Shown: piece after piece, positions 1 to 8,830 of the stretch
Numbering within the stretch: the stretch's first letter is position 1
Layout: each line of letters begins with the position of its first letter
Assembly (NCBI GenBank): GCA_021648845.1
Contig: JAKJHY010000003.1
Span: 62,001 to 126,000, forward strand
Direction of reading: 5' to 3'
From: Mycobacterium sp. MBM
Lineage (GTDB): Bacteria > Actinomycetota > Actinomycetes > Mycobacteriales > Mycobacteriaceae
DNA length: 64,000 nt
Position numbers and translations under genes: made by a program
Notes under the pieces: generated by a model
Told to the model about the DNA's origin: nothing
The model's input: the letters and a program-made list of their open reading frames with translations, nothing else
The model's database searches: none

Positions 1-2016
1 CAGAAGCTGGCCGCCGGCGGATTCCAGGATCCCGCTGCCGAATCCAGTCGGGCGGCCGAACTGCTGACCGGCAGGTTCAACCAGGGCGATATGCAGTTGC
101 TGATCGTGGTGTCGGACCCGTCGGGCGCCATGAGCCCGGCCGCCCGCCGGGTGGGGACCGAGATCGTCTCGGCGTTGCGCGACTCCGAGCATGTGGCCGA
201 GGTGAGTTCGGCGTGGACCGTGCCGCAACCCGCCGCCGCCGAACTGCTCAGTCGGGACGGCACCGCGGGATTGATCGTCGCCGGCATCACCGGGGGTGAG
301 AAGTACGCCCAAGACCATGCCAAGGACCTCGTCGACGCCCTGGTGCACGACCAGGATGGCGTGCGGGTGCAGGCCGGTGGCCTGGCCATGGTGAACACCC
401 AGATCACCGAGCAGTCCCAGCGTGACCTGCTGGTGATGGAGTCCATCGCCATCCCGTTCAGCTTCCTGGTCCTGGTCTGGGTGTTCGGCGGGTTGCTGGC
501 CGCCGCCGTGCCGGTGGTGGTCGGTGTGATGGCGATCCTCGGTTCGCTGGCGGTGTTGCGGCTGATCACGATGGGCACCGATGTGTCGGTGTTCGCCCTG
601 AACCTCTGCATGGCGATGGGGCTGGCGCTGGCCATCGACTACACGTTGCTGATGATCAGCCGCTACCGCGACGAACTGGCCGACGGCGCCGACGAAGAGG
701 ACGCCCTGGTGCGGATGATGGTGACTGCCGGACGCACGGTGGTGTTCTCGGCGACCACGGTGGCGCTACCGATGTCGACGCTGGTGCTGTTCCCGATGTA
801 CTTCCTGAAATCCTTCGCCTACGCCGGGGTGGCCACCGTGGCATTCGCGGCCATCGCGGCGTTGGTGATCACGCCGGCCGCGATCGTCGTGCTCGGCGAT
901 CGGATGCGCGGGCCCGCCCGGGCTCCGCGCCCGGTGACACAACAATTCTGGTACCGCTCAACCACATTCGTATTGCGCCGCGCCGCCCCGATCGGCGCGG
1001 CAGTGGTGGTGCTGTTGATTTTGCTGGGACTGCCGTTCCTCGGCGTCAAATGGGGTTTCCCCGACGATAGGGTGTTGCCCGCCACCGCATCGGCGCATCA
1101 GGTGGGTGACCTGTTGCGGGAGGATTTCGCGCACAACTCGGCGACCGACATCTTCGTCGTCATCCCCGACGCCGCCGGACTGTCGGGAAGCGAACTGGAC
1201 CGATACGCGGCTGAATTATCCGCGGCGGCCGATGTTTCGGCGGTCTCGCCGCCGGTGCAGCGTGACGGAAGCGTGTTCCTGCGGGTATCCAGCTCGGCGC
1301 CGCTGTTCTCCGAGGCCTCGTCGGCGCAGTTGGATCGGTTGCACGAGGTGGCCGCCCCGGGCGGCCGTCAGGTGTTGCTGGGCGGGGTCGCGCAGACCGA
1401 TCGCGACAGTGTCGACGCAATCGCATCGACTCTGCCATTGGTGCTCGGGCTCATCGCGGCCATCACGTTCTGTTTGCTGTTCCTGCTCACCGGCAGTGTG
1501 GTGCTGCCCCTGAAAGCGCTTGTGCTCAACATCTTGTCGCTGACTGCCACGTTCGGCGCGATGGTGTGGATCTTCCAGGACGGGCACCTCGGTGGGTTGG
1601 GCACCACGGCCACCGGCACGCTGGTCGCGAATATCCCGGTGTTGCTGTTCTGTATCGCCTTCGGGTTGTCGATGGACTACGAGGTGTTCCTGCTCGCCCG
1701 GATCCGCGAGTACTGGTTGTCGTCGGGGCGCACGGCGTCCGATGTCGGGGAGAGCGTGGCGCTGGGTCTGGCGCGCACCGGCCGGGTGGTTACCGCTGCC
1801 GCGCTTGTGATGTCGATCTCGTTCGCCGCGTTGATCGCGGCAAACGTGTCATTCATGCGGATGTTCGGTCTGGGGCTGACGCTGGCGGTGCTGATGGACG
1901 CGACGCTGGTGCGCATGGTGCTGGTGCCGGCGTTCATGCAGTTGATGGGGCGCTGGAACTGGTGGGCGCCCAAGCCATTGGCCCGGCTCCACGACCGGAT
2001 CGGACTGAATCACTGA
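1..2016 (+). CDS. MmpL/RND family membrane transporter (5' end missing)
   Basis: Reading is open in frame from base 1, so the start lies upstream; 671 residues are visible. It is an RND-superfamily MmpL protein: a soluble periplasmic stretch is followed by a membrane block (about residues 140-300), a second soluble domain (about 330-480) and a second membrane block to the C-terminus. Charged and aromatic residues typical of MmpL helices are present (AIDYTLLMISRYRDEL in the first block, SMDYEVFLLARIREYW in the second). MmpLs export lipids or siderophores across the inner membrane. The polyketide operon begins 54 bases downstream on the same strand, so I infer that it exports that product. Family assignment is firm; substrate is inference. 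Confidence 0.93.
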   Translation, partial: QKLAAGGFQDPAAESSRAAELLTGRFNQGDMQLLIVVSDPSGAMSPAARRVGTEIVSALRDSEHVAEVSSAWTVPQPAAAELLSRDGTAGLIVAGITGGEKYAQDHAKDLVDALVHDQDGVRVQAGGLAMVNTQITEQSQRDLLVMESIAIPFSFLVLVWVFGGLLAAAVPVVVGVMAILGSLAVLRLITMGTDVSVFALNLCMAMGLALAIDYTLLMISRYRDELADGADEEDALVRMMVTAGRTVVFSATTVALPMSTLVLFPMYFLKSFAYAGVATVAFAAIAALVITPAAIVVLGDRMRGPARAPRPVTQQFWYRSTTFVLRRAAPIGAAVVVLLILLGLPFLGVKWGFPDDRVLPATASAHQVGDLLREDFAHNSATDIFVVIPDAAGLSGSELDRYAAELSAAADVSAVSPPVQRDGSVFLRVSSSAPLFSEASSAQLDRLHEVAAPGGRQVLLGGVAQTDRDSVDAIASTLPLVLGLIAAITFCLLFLLTGSVVLPLKALVLNILSLTATFGAMVWIFQDGHLGGLGTTATGTLVANIPVLLFCIAFGLSMDYEVFLLARIREYWLSSGRTASDVGESVALGLARTGRVVTAAALVMSISFAALIAANVSFMRMFGLGLTLAVLMDATLVRMVLVPAFMQLMGRWNWWAPKPLARLHDRIGLNH

Positions 2017-2070
2017 CGGGTCGAACCGAACGGCTTTGAACCAAAGGGCGTAGCACCCCGTAATGAGGAT

Positions 2071-3159
2071 ATGGCCACTAATCTCGCCGGAATGCCCAGT
2101 TACAGCACGATCGCCGGTGTGCACGGGGTGTTGCCCCCGCACCGTTATACCCAGGACGAGATCACCGAGGCGCTGCTTGCCCTCCCCGGATACGAGGGCC
2201 TCGAAGACGTCGTTCGCGGACTGCACAAGAGCGCCAAGGTGAACAGCAGGTATCTGGTCCGGCCGCTGGAAGAGTATGCGGCACTGACCGATTTCGGTGA
2301 GGCGAATACTCTTTTCATAGAGCACGCAACCGAACTCGGGTGTGCGGCGCTGGCCGGCGCACTGGACGAGGCGGGGCTGCGGCCCGAGGACGTCGACCTG
2401 ATCATCACCACCACGGTGACCGGCGCGGCGGTCCCGTCGCTGGACGCCCGCATCGCCGGTCGACTCGGGCTGCGCGCCGATGTACGCCGAATCCCGATCT
2501 TCGGGCTCGGCTGCGTGGCGGGTGCGGCCGGGATCGCGCGGTTGCACGACTACCTGCGCGGTGCGCCCGACAAGGTGGCGGTGTTGGTGTCGGTGGAGCT
2601 GTGCTCGCTGACGCGCAAACACCATCCGTCCATGCCGACGCTGGTGGCCGGTGCACTGTTCGGTGACGGCGCCTCGGCGGTGGTGGCCACCGGTGCCCAG
2701 CGGGCCGAGCAATTGAACCCGACCGGCCCGGATGTGCTGGACTCGCGCAGCCACCTGTACCCGGATTCGCTGCACGCGATGGGCTGGGACATCGGCACCG
2801 AGGGTTTCGAGATCGTGCTCAGCGCCGAGGTGCCGTCCTTCGTCGGGCGATACCTCGGTGACGATGTCACCGGATTCCTTGGTGCGCATGACCTCACCGT
2901 CCCCGATATCGGGACCTGGGTCAGCCATCCGGGTGGCCCGAAGGTGATCGAGGCCATCATCGACACCCTGGCGCTGCCGTCGGACGCCCTGGACCTGACC
3001 TGGCAGTCACTGGCCGAGATCGGCAACCTGTCCTCCTCGTCGGTGCTGCACGTGCTGCGCGACACCATCCGCAAACGGCCCACCACGGGCACCCCCGGTG
3101 TGCTGATGGCGATGGGGCCGGGCTTCTGCTCCGAACTCGTGCTGCTGCGGTGGCGCTGA
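2071..3159 (+). CDS. Type III polyketide synthase (alkylresorcinol/pyrone synthase-like)
   Basis: A 362-residue chalcone-synthase-fold ketosynthase. The catalytic triad is visible: Cys148 (GLGCVAG), His286 (VSHPGGPK) and Asn319 (EIGNLSSSS). Type III PKSs extend an acyl-CoA starter with malonyl-CoA and cyclise the chain to resorcinols or alpha-pyrones; mycobacterial relatives (Pks18, Pks10, Pks11) take long-chain starters. A GAGGA Shine-Dalgarno-like stretch precedes the ATG. The next gene starts 5 bases after the stop. The order PKS, ICMT-type methyltransferase, FAD enzyme matches srsA-srsB-srsC of Streptomyces griseus, so an alkylresorcinol-type lipid is the likeliest product, but starter and ring type cannot be read from sequence. 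Confidence 0.93.
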   Translation: MATNLAGMPSYSTIAGVHGVLPPHRYTQDEITEALLALPGYEGLEDVVRGLHKSAKVNSRYLVRPLEEYAALTDFGEANTLFIEHATELGCAALAGALDEAGLRPEDVDLIITTTVTGAAVPSLDARIAGRLGLRADVRRIPIFGLGCVAGAAGIARLHDYLRGAPDKVAVLVSVELCSLTRKHHPSMPTLVAGALFGDGASAVVATGAQRAEQLNPTGPDVLDSRSHLYPDSLHAMGWDIGTEGFEIVLSAEVPSFVGRYLGDDVTGFLGAHDLTVPDIGTWVSHPGGPKVIEAIIDTLALPSDALDLTWQSLAEIGNLSSSSVLHVLRDTIRKRPTTGTPGVLMAMGPGFCSELVLLRWR

Positions 3160-3163
3160 ACCG

Positions 3164-3658
3164 ATGAGGGCATACGTGGCACTGATCCTGCTGGTCGCGG
3201 TCGAGCGGGTGGCCGAACTGGTGGTGTCCAACCGCAACCTCGCGTGGAGCAGGGCCAACGGCGGCCGCGAGTTCGGGGCGGGGCACTACCCGGTGATGGT
3301 GGCGCTGCACACCGGTCTGCTGGCCGGGGCGGTGCTGGAGGCACGCGCACGCAGGCGCTGGATCTGGCCGGCGTTCTGGGTGGTGGTGGTCGCTCAGGCG
3401 TTGCGCTGGTGGTGCATCACCACCCTCGGTAAGCAGTGGAACACCCGGGTGGTCGTGGTGCCGGGTGCCGCCCGTGTCGCCGGCGGACCGTATCGTCTTG
3501 TGCCACACCCCAATTACGTGGCCGTGGTCCTCGAGGGAGCCGCGCTGCCGCTTGTCGGCGGCGCCTGGATCACCGCCGGCGTGTTCTCGGTGGCCAATGC
3601 GTTACTGTTGCGCACCCGGATCCGGGTGGAGAACGACGCACTGCAGGGTCTGAGATGA
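3164..3658 (+). CDS. Isoprenylcysteine carboxyl methyltransferase-family membrane methyltransferase
   Basis: A 164-residue integral membrane protein with about four hydrophobic segments. Its C-terminal half carries the ICMT-family signature GPYRLVPHPNYVAVVLEG, the SAM- and substrate-binding motif (consensus R-HPxY-x5-E). SrsB of the Streptomyces griseus phenolic-lipid operon belongs to this family and O-methylates an alkylresorcinol. The gene lies 5 bases after the type III PKS and 11 bases before the FAD enzyme, so the three are almost certainly co-transcribed. I infer methylation of the polyketide product at the membrane. Confidence 0.85.
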   Translation: MRAYVALILLVAVERVAELVVSNRNLAWSRANGGREFGAGHYPVMVALHTGLLAGAVLEARARRRWIWPAFWVVVVAQALRWWCITTLGKQWNTRVVVVPGAARVAGGPYRLVPHPNYVAVVLEGAALPLVGGAWITAGVFSVANALLLRTRIRVENDALQGLR

Positions 3659-3668
3659 GCGCGTCGAC

Positions 3669-4703
3669 GTGATCGACCTGCTGGTGGCCGGTGGCGGGCC
3701 GGCCGGGCTGGTCACCGCCGTGCACGCCGCGCGGGCGGGCCTGCAGGTCGTCGTCGTCGAGCCCCGGCGTGGACCCATCGACAAGGCGTGCGGCGAGGGA
3801 CTGATGCCGCACTCCCTGGCCCACCTGGACCGGCTCGGGGTGGATTTCGACGGGCACCCCTACCGGCACTTCCATGGCATCCGCTACCTCGACGGCCGCC
3901 GCGTCGCCGAGGCCCGCTTCGCCAACGGTCCGGGCCGCGGGGTGCGCCGCACGGTGCTGCACGACGCGCTGTCCACGGCGGCCGCCGACGCCGGGGTGCA
4001 GGTGGTGCAGGGCGAGATCGGCCCGGTCACCCAGGACGCATCCTCGGTGAGCGCGGCGGGCCTGCGGGCCCGCTACCTGGCCGCCGCCGACGGTCTGCAC
4101 TCGCCGATCCGCCGCTCCCTGGGGCTCTCGGGCGAGGAGCCCAAGCACCGTCGCTGGGGCATCCGCCGACACGTCGAGATCGCGCCGTGGTCGGACTGTG
4201 TGGAGGTGCACTGGGGCCGGCGCCCCGAGGCCGGGGAAGCGTATGTCACCCCGGTCGGCGACGACTGCGTGGGCGTGGCGATCCTGAAGTCCACCCGCGG
4301 CGGCTTCGAGGACCACCTTCGGCAGTTCCCGGCCCTGCGGGACCGGCTGCACGGTCTGCCGCACGGACCGGACCGGGCGGCCGGGCCGCTGCGCCAGCGG
4401 GTCCGGCACCGCAGCGCCGGACGGGTGCTGCTGGTCGGTGATGCCGCGGGCTATGTGGACGCCCTGACCGGTGAGGGTATGGGCCTGGCATTCGGCGGGG
4501 CCGAATTGCTGGTGGACTGCATCGTCAGCGACCGCACCGGCGACTACGACCGCCGCTGGCGTGCCCTGACGCGGCGATACCGACTCCTGACCGCGGGTCT
4601 GCTCCACGCCACCGGGATCCCTCCGGTGCGGGCCGCCATCACCCCGGTCTCCGCGGCGCTGCCCGCCGTGTTCGCGCGCGTGGTCAACGCTCTCGGCGAA
4701 TAG
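3669..4703 (+). CDS. FAD-dependent oxidoreductase, geranylgeranyl-reductase/PHBH type (SrsC-like)
   Basis: A 344-residue flavoprotein starting at GTG. The N-terminal Rossmann dinucleotide fold is AGGGPAG (residues 7-13). A second FAD-binding block, VGDAAGYVDALTGEGMG, contains the GD motif of the group A aromatic hydroxylase/geranylgeranyl reductase superfamily. In the srs operon the third gene is a flavin monooxygenase that hydroxylates the alkylresorcinol ring, and position and family here agree with that. The last 20 bases overlap the convergent permease gene. Reduction of a prenyl or acyl chain is an alternative role. Confidence 0.85.
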   Translation: MIDLLVAGGGPAGLVTAVHAARAGLQVVVVEPRRGPIDKACGEGLMPHSLAHLDRLGVDFDGHPYRHFHGIRYLDGRRVAEARFANGPGRGVRRTVLHDALSTAAADAGVQVVQGEIGPVTQDASSVSAAGLRARYLAAADGLHSPIRRSLGLSGEEPKHRRWGIRRHVEIAPWSDCVEVHWGRRPEAGEAYVTPVGDDCVGVAILKSTRGGFEDHLRQFPALRDRLHGLPHGPDRAAGPLRQRVRHRSAGRVLLVGDAAGYVDALTGEGMGLAFGGAELLVDCIVSDRTGDYDRRWRALTRRYRLLTAGLLHATGIPPVRAAITPVSAALPAVFARVVNALGE

Positions 4704-5928
4704 CGCTCAGCCCGGTCATCCCGTGATAGACGACCAGCGCGGCGATGGCGCCCAGCGAGATGCCGGTGAACGTCAACGACCCAGCCTGCCAGGTGAAGTC
4801 GGCGATCCCGATGATCAGCGGGATGGCGGCGGTCATCTGGTTGACCGGCTTGGCGAAGTCCACCTGGTTGGTCAGCCAGATCCGGACACCGAGGACGCCG
4901 ACCAGACCGTAGAGCACGATGGTCGCCCCACCCAGCACACCCGGCGGAATGGCCGAGATGGTGGCACCGACCTTGGGGCACAACGACAAGACGATCGCCA
5001 CCGCGGCGGCCACCCAGTAGGCGGCCGTCGAGTAGATGCGAGTCGCGGCCATGACACCGATGTTCTCGGCGTACGTGGTGGTGGCCGAGCCGCCGCCGGC
5101 GCCGGCGAGCACGGTGGCCACCCCATCGGCGGCCAACGCCCGGCCCAGCAACGGGTCCAGATCGGTGCCCGTCATCTGCCCCACCGACTTCACGTGCCCG
5201 ATGTTCTCGGCGACCAGCGCGATCACCGCGGGCAGGAACAGCGGCAGCACGGCCAGGCTGAATGTCGGCGTCTGGAACTCGGGTAGCCCGATCCAGGCCG
5301 CCTGCGCGATCGCGGACGTGTCGACGTCACCGAGCGCCAGCGCCAGCAGGTAGCCGATGACCACCGCGCCGAAGATCGCCAGCCGCCCGATCAGGCCCTT
5401 GAAGAACGCCAGCGCGCCGACCAGCAACACCAGCGTCACCAGCCCGACCAGCGGGCCCTGTTCGAAGTTCGTCTTCGCCGCCGGCGCCAGGTTGAACCCG
5501 ATCAGCGCGACGATCGCGCCGGTGACCACCGGAGGCAGCACCAGATCCAGCCACCGGGTGCCGATCAGATGCACCACCGCGCCGATCAGGATGAGCAGCA
5601 GCCCCACCGCGATCAGGCCGCCCAGCGCGCTGCCGGTGCCCTGCGCGGTCACCGCGGCGGTGACCGGTGCGATGACCGCGAAGCTCGACCCCAGATAGCT
5701 CGGCAGCCGGTTGCCGGTGATCACCAGGAACAGAATCGTGCCGACACCGGAGAACAGCAGTGTGGTGGCGGGCGGGAATCCGGTGAGCACCGGCACCAGG
5801 AACGTCGCACCGAACATCGCCACCACGTGCTGGGCGCCGATCCCGAGGGTGCGCGGCCAGCTCAACCGTTCATCGGGTGCGACGATATCGGCGTCGGGCC
5901 CGACATAATTCCAACCAAATCGTGTCAC
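4684..5928 (-). CDS. Uracil/xanthine permease, NCS2 family
   Basis: A 414-residue polytopic protein of the nucleobase-cation symporter-2 family (UraA/PyrP type). It has the usual multi-helix layout and the family block AENIGHVKSVGQ around the substrate-binding helix. It would take up uracil or xanthine with protons. The assigned GTG start gives the N-terminus MTRFGWNYVG and lies only 18 bases from the ATG of the divergent SulP gene, so either its promoter lies inside the neighbour or one start is misplaced. Substrate (uracil versus xanthine) is not decided. Confidence 0.9.
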   Translation of the reverse strand: MTRFGWNYVGPDADIVAPDERLSWPRTLGIGAQHVVAMFGATFLVPVLTGFPPATTLLFSGVGTILFLVITGNRLPSYLGSSFAVIAPVTAAVTAQGTGSALGGLIAVGLLLILIGAVVHLIGTRWLDLVLPPVVTGAIVALIGFNLAPAAKTNFEQGPLVGLVTLVLLVGALAFFKGLIGRLAIFGAVVIGYLLALALGDVDTSAIAQAAWIGLPEFQTPTFSLAVLPLFLPAVIALVAENIGHVKSVGQMTGTDLDPLLGRALAADGVATVLAGAGGGSATTTYAENIGVMAATRIYSTAAYWVAAAVAIVLSLCPKVGATISAIPPGVLGGATIVLYGLVGVLGVRIWLTNQVDFAKPVNQMTAAIPLIIGIADFTWQAGSLTFTGISLGAIAALVVYHGMTGLSAIRRER

Positions 5929-5946
5929 GAGTGTTGACTACACACC

Positions 5947-7647
5947 ATGAGGGATGGGCGCGCAGCACGAATGCTGATGAGCTGGCTACCCGGCGCGGCC
6001 GACCTCCGCCACTACCGCCGCGCATGGCTGCGCGGTGACGTGATCGCCGGGCTGACCGTGTCGGCCTACCTGATCCCGCAGGTGATGGCGTACGCCACCT
6101 TGGCGGGCCTGCCGCCGGTTGCGGGATTGTGGGCGGCGCTGGCCCCGATGGCCGTCTACGCCATCGTGGGCTCCTCCAGTCAGCTGTCGGTGGGACCGGA
6201 GTCGACGACGGCGCTGATGACGGCGGCGGCGCTGGCTCCGCTGGCGATCGGCGACCCGAGCCGGTACGCGGTGTTGGCGGCGGCGCTGGCCGTTCTCGTC
6301 GGCATCGTCTGCCTGCTGGCCGGGGTGTGTCGACTGGGGTTTCTGGCCGAGATGCTGTCGCGACCGGTCCTGATCGGTTACATGACCGGCGTGGCCGTGG
6401 TGATGATCGGTAGTCAGCTCGGCAAGGTCACCGGGGTCGAGGTGGACGGTGAGGAATTCATCCCGCAGATAAGGTCGTTCGCCGCCCACATCGGCGAGGT
6501 CAACTGGCCCACCCTGGCGATGTCGGTGACGGTCTTGGTGCTGCTGTTTGTGCTGTTCCGGCGGTTCCCGGGCTCGCCCGGTGCGCTACTGGCGGTGTTG
6601 GCGGCCACCGCCGCGGTCTGGCTCCTGGACCTGGACCGGCACGGGATCACGGTCATCGGCGAGATTCCGGCCGGGTTCGGCACACTCGGCGCGCCCGCGG
6701 TGTCCGCGGCCGATCTGCTCAGCCTGTGCGTGCCCGCCCTGGGCATCGCGGTCGTCGCCTTCTCCGACAACGTGCTGACCGCGCGCACCTTCGGTTCACG
6801 CAAGAACGAGACCATCGACCCCAACGCGGAGCTGCGTGCCCTCGGTGTCTGCAACCTGGCAACCGGTGTGACACAGGGCTTTCCGGTGAGCTCGAGCGGC
6901 AGCAGGACGGCTCTCGGCGACGCCGCCGGCAGCCGCACCCAGCTGTACTCACTGGTCATGCTGGCCGTCGTCGTCGCCGTCCTGATGCTCGGCGGGGATC
7001 TGCTGGCGGGTTTTCCGACCGCGGCGTTGGGCGCGCTGGTGGTGTACGCCGCCCTGAAACTGGTCGATATCGACGGTTTCCGGCGGCTGGCGCGATTCCG
7101 GCGCAGCGAACTGATCCTGGCGGTCTCGACGACCGTGGCCGTGCTCGGGATCGGAATGCTCTACGGCGTATTGGTCGCCATCGCGCTATCTGCGCTGGAC
7201 ACCCTGCGCCGCATCGCGCGGCCGCACGACGGGGTGCTCGGCTACGTCCCCGGCCTGCCCGGCATGCACGATATCGACGACTACCCGCAGGCCGAGGAGG
7301 TGCCCGGACTGGTGGTGTACCGCTACGACGCACCGCTGTTCTTCGCCAACGCCGAGAACTTCCGGCTGCGCGCCATGGCGGCGGTCGAGCAGGCCCGGTA
7401 TCGAGTCGAGTGGTTCGTCTACAACGCCGAGGCCAATGTGGACCCGGACCTGACCGCGATCGACGCACTCGAGCAGTTGCGGACCGATCTCACCCGCCGC
7501 GGCATCGTCTTTGCCATGGCCCGTGTCAAGCAGGATCTGCTCGATGACCTGGTGGCCTCGGGGTTTTACGACGAGCTGGGGCCGAACCGGATTTTTCCCA
7601 CGCTGCCTACCGCGGTGCAGGCGTTCCGGGACCGCGCGACCGGATGA
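5947..7647 (+). CDS. SulP-family anion transporter with STAS domain
   Basis: A 566-residue SLC26/SulP protein. The N-terminal signature region GLTVSAYLIPQVMAYATLAG is followed by about ten or more hydrophobic segments to residue 420. The C-terminal 130 residues form a soluble STAS domain, including the stretch PGLVVYRYDAPLFFANAENF. Members carry sulfate, bicarbonate or dicarboxylates. Start could also be the ATG at 5971 or 5977, which would widen the very small gap to the divergent permease. The 3' end overlaps the convergent APC permease gene by 41 bases. Confidence 0.92.
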   Translation: MRDGRAARMLMSWLPGAADLRHYRRAWLRGDVIAGLTVSAYLIPQVMAYATLAGLPPVAGLWAALAPMAVYAIVGSSSQLSVGPESTTALMTAAALAPLAIGDPSRYAVLAAALAVLVGIVCLLAGVCRLGFLAEMLSRPVLIGYMTGVAVVMIGSQLGKVTGVEVDGEEFIPQIRSFAAHIGEVNWPTLAMSVTVLVLLFVLFRRFPGSPGALLAVLAATAAVWLLDLDRHGITVIGEIPAGFGTLGAPAVSAADLLSLCVPALGIAVVAFSDNVLTARTFGSRKNETIDPNAELRALGVCNLATGVTQGFPVSSSGSRTALGDAAGSRTQLYSLVMLAVVVAVLMLGGDLLAGFPTAALGALVVYAALKLVDIDGFRRLARFRRSELILAVSTTVAVLGIGMLYGVLVAIALSALDTLRRIARPHDGVLGYVPGLPGMHDIDDYPQAEEVPGLVVYRYDAPLFFANAENFRLRAMAAVEQARYRVEWFVYNAEANVDPDLTAIDALEQLRTDLTRRGIVFAMARVKQDLLDDLVASGFYDELGPNRIFPTLPTAVQAFRDRATG

Positions 7648-8830
7648 GGTAGCCCACCGTGCCGACCGCGATCACCGCCAGTCCCGCCAGCACCGATACC
7701 GCCGGCAGGGTGAAGGCGAGCACCAGACAGCCGGCCAGCCCCAGCACCGGGATGATCCGGCGTCGCGGCCGCAGCGTCGCGGCGCTGGCATTGGCGATCG
7801 CGTAGTAGACGAGTACCGCGAACGACGAGAAGCCGATCGCGCCACGGATATCCACGAATGCGGCGAGCACGGCGACGATGACGCCGACCGCCACCTCGGC
7901 GCGATGCGGGGACTCGAAACGCGGGTGCACAGCGGCGAGCGCGGTGGGCAGATGCCGGTCCCGGGCCATCGCCAGCGTGGTGCGGGAGACCCCGAGGATC
8001 AGCGCCAGCAGTGAACCCAGGGCGGCCACCGATGCACCCACCCGGACCACGGGGGCCAGCCCCGGGTGCCCGGCCGCCGACACCGCGTCGGCCAATGGTG
8101 CGCTCGCGCCTGCCAATCCGGTGCTGCCGAGCACCGACAGCACCGCGACCGCCACGACGGTGTAGACCACCAGGGTGATCCCGAGCGCCAGCGGTATCGC
8201 CCGCACCAGGGTGCGGGCCGGGTCCCTCACCTCCTCGCCGAGCGTGGCGATGCGCGCGTAACCGGCGAACGCGAAGAACAACAGCCCGGCGGCCTGCAGC
8301 ACACCCCACCCGTCGGCATCCCCGGCGATGCTCAGCCGAGCGGCCTCCCCGGCCCCGGCCAGGGCCACCACCACGACGCCGAGCACGCCCAGCACGATCG
8401 CGACGATGATCCTGGTGAGCAACGCCGACTTCTGCACGCCCGCATAGTTGACGGCGGTCAGTGCCAGCACCGCGGCGACCGCGACGGCGTGGGCGTATTG
8501 CGGCCAGACGTAGGCACCGACGGTGAGCGCCATCGCCGCGCAGGAGGCGGTCTTGCCGACGATGAAACTCCAGCCGGCGGTGTACCCCCAGAAGTCACCG
8601 AGCCGTTCCCGGCCGTAGACGTAGGTGCCACCGGACTGTGGATACAGTGCCGCCAACCGTGCCGAGGACATCGCATTGCAGTACGCCACCACCGCGGCCA
8701 GCGCCAGGCCGAGGAGCAGACCCGAGCCGGCCGCGGCCGCCGCCGGCCCGAGCGCGGCGAAGATGCCGGCGCCGATCATCGCGCCCAATCCGATCACCAC
8801 GGCGTCGAAGACGCCCAGCCGGCGTTTCAC
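7607..8830 (-). CDS. APC-superfamily amino acid/polyamine-type permease
   Basis: About 407 residues and roughly 12 hydrophobic segments. The first helix has the APC motif GLGAMIGAGIFAALGPA (unwound helix 1, substrate contact). I place the start at GTG 8830 because this gives the natural N-terminus VKRRLGVFDAVVIG and a 4-base GTGA overlap with the upstream thiD; the longer frame upstream is only antisense to thiD. It is the last gene of the long TPP-riboswitch operon, suggesting it may import a thiamine precursor or other pyrimidine-like compound; APC permeases for thiamine are known in fission yeast. The substrate is otherwise unknown. Confidence 0.87.
   Translation of the reverse strand: MKRRLGVFDAVVIGLGAMIGAGIFAALGPAAAAAGSGLLLGLALAAVVAYCNAMSSARLAALYPQSGGTYVYGRERLGDFWGYTAGWSFIVGKTASCAAMALTVGAYVWPQYAHAVAVAAVLALTAVNYAGVQKSALLTRIIVAIVLGVLGVVVVALAGAGEAARLSIAGDADGWGVLQAAGLLFFAFAGYARIATLGEEVRDPARTLVRAIPLALGITLVVYTVVAVAVLSVLGSTGLAGASAPLADAVSAAGHPGLAPVVRVGASVAALGSLLALILGVSRTTLAMARDRHLPTALAAVHPRFESPHRAEVAVGVIVAVLAAFVDIRGAIGFSSFAVLVYYAIANASAATLRPRRRIIPVLGLAGCLVLAFTLPAVSVLAGLAVIAVGTVGYLIRSRGPGTPAPR

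Noticed and set aside
4246..4491. Many long Arg/Pro/Ala-rich frames antisense to real genes, such as this one over the FAD enzyme
   Set aside because: They follow from high GC at third codon positions and lack starts, ribosome-binding sites and any family resemblance.
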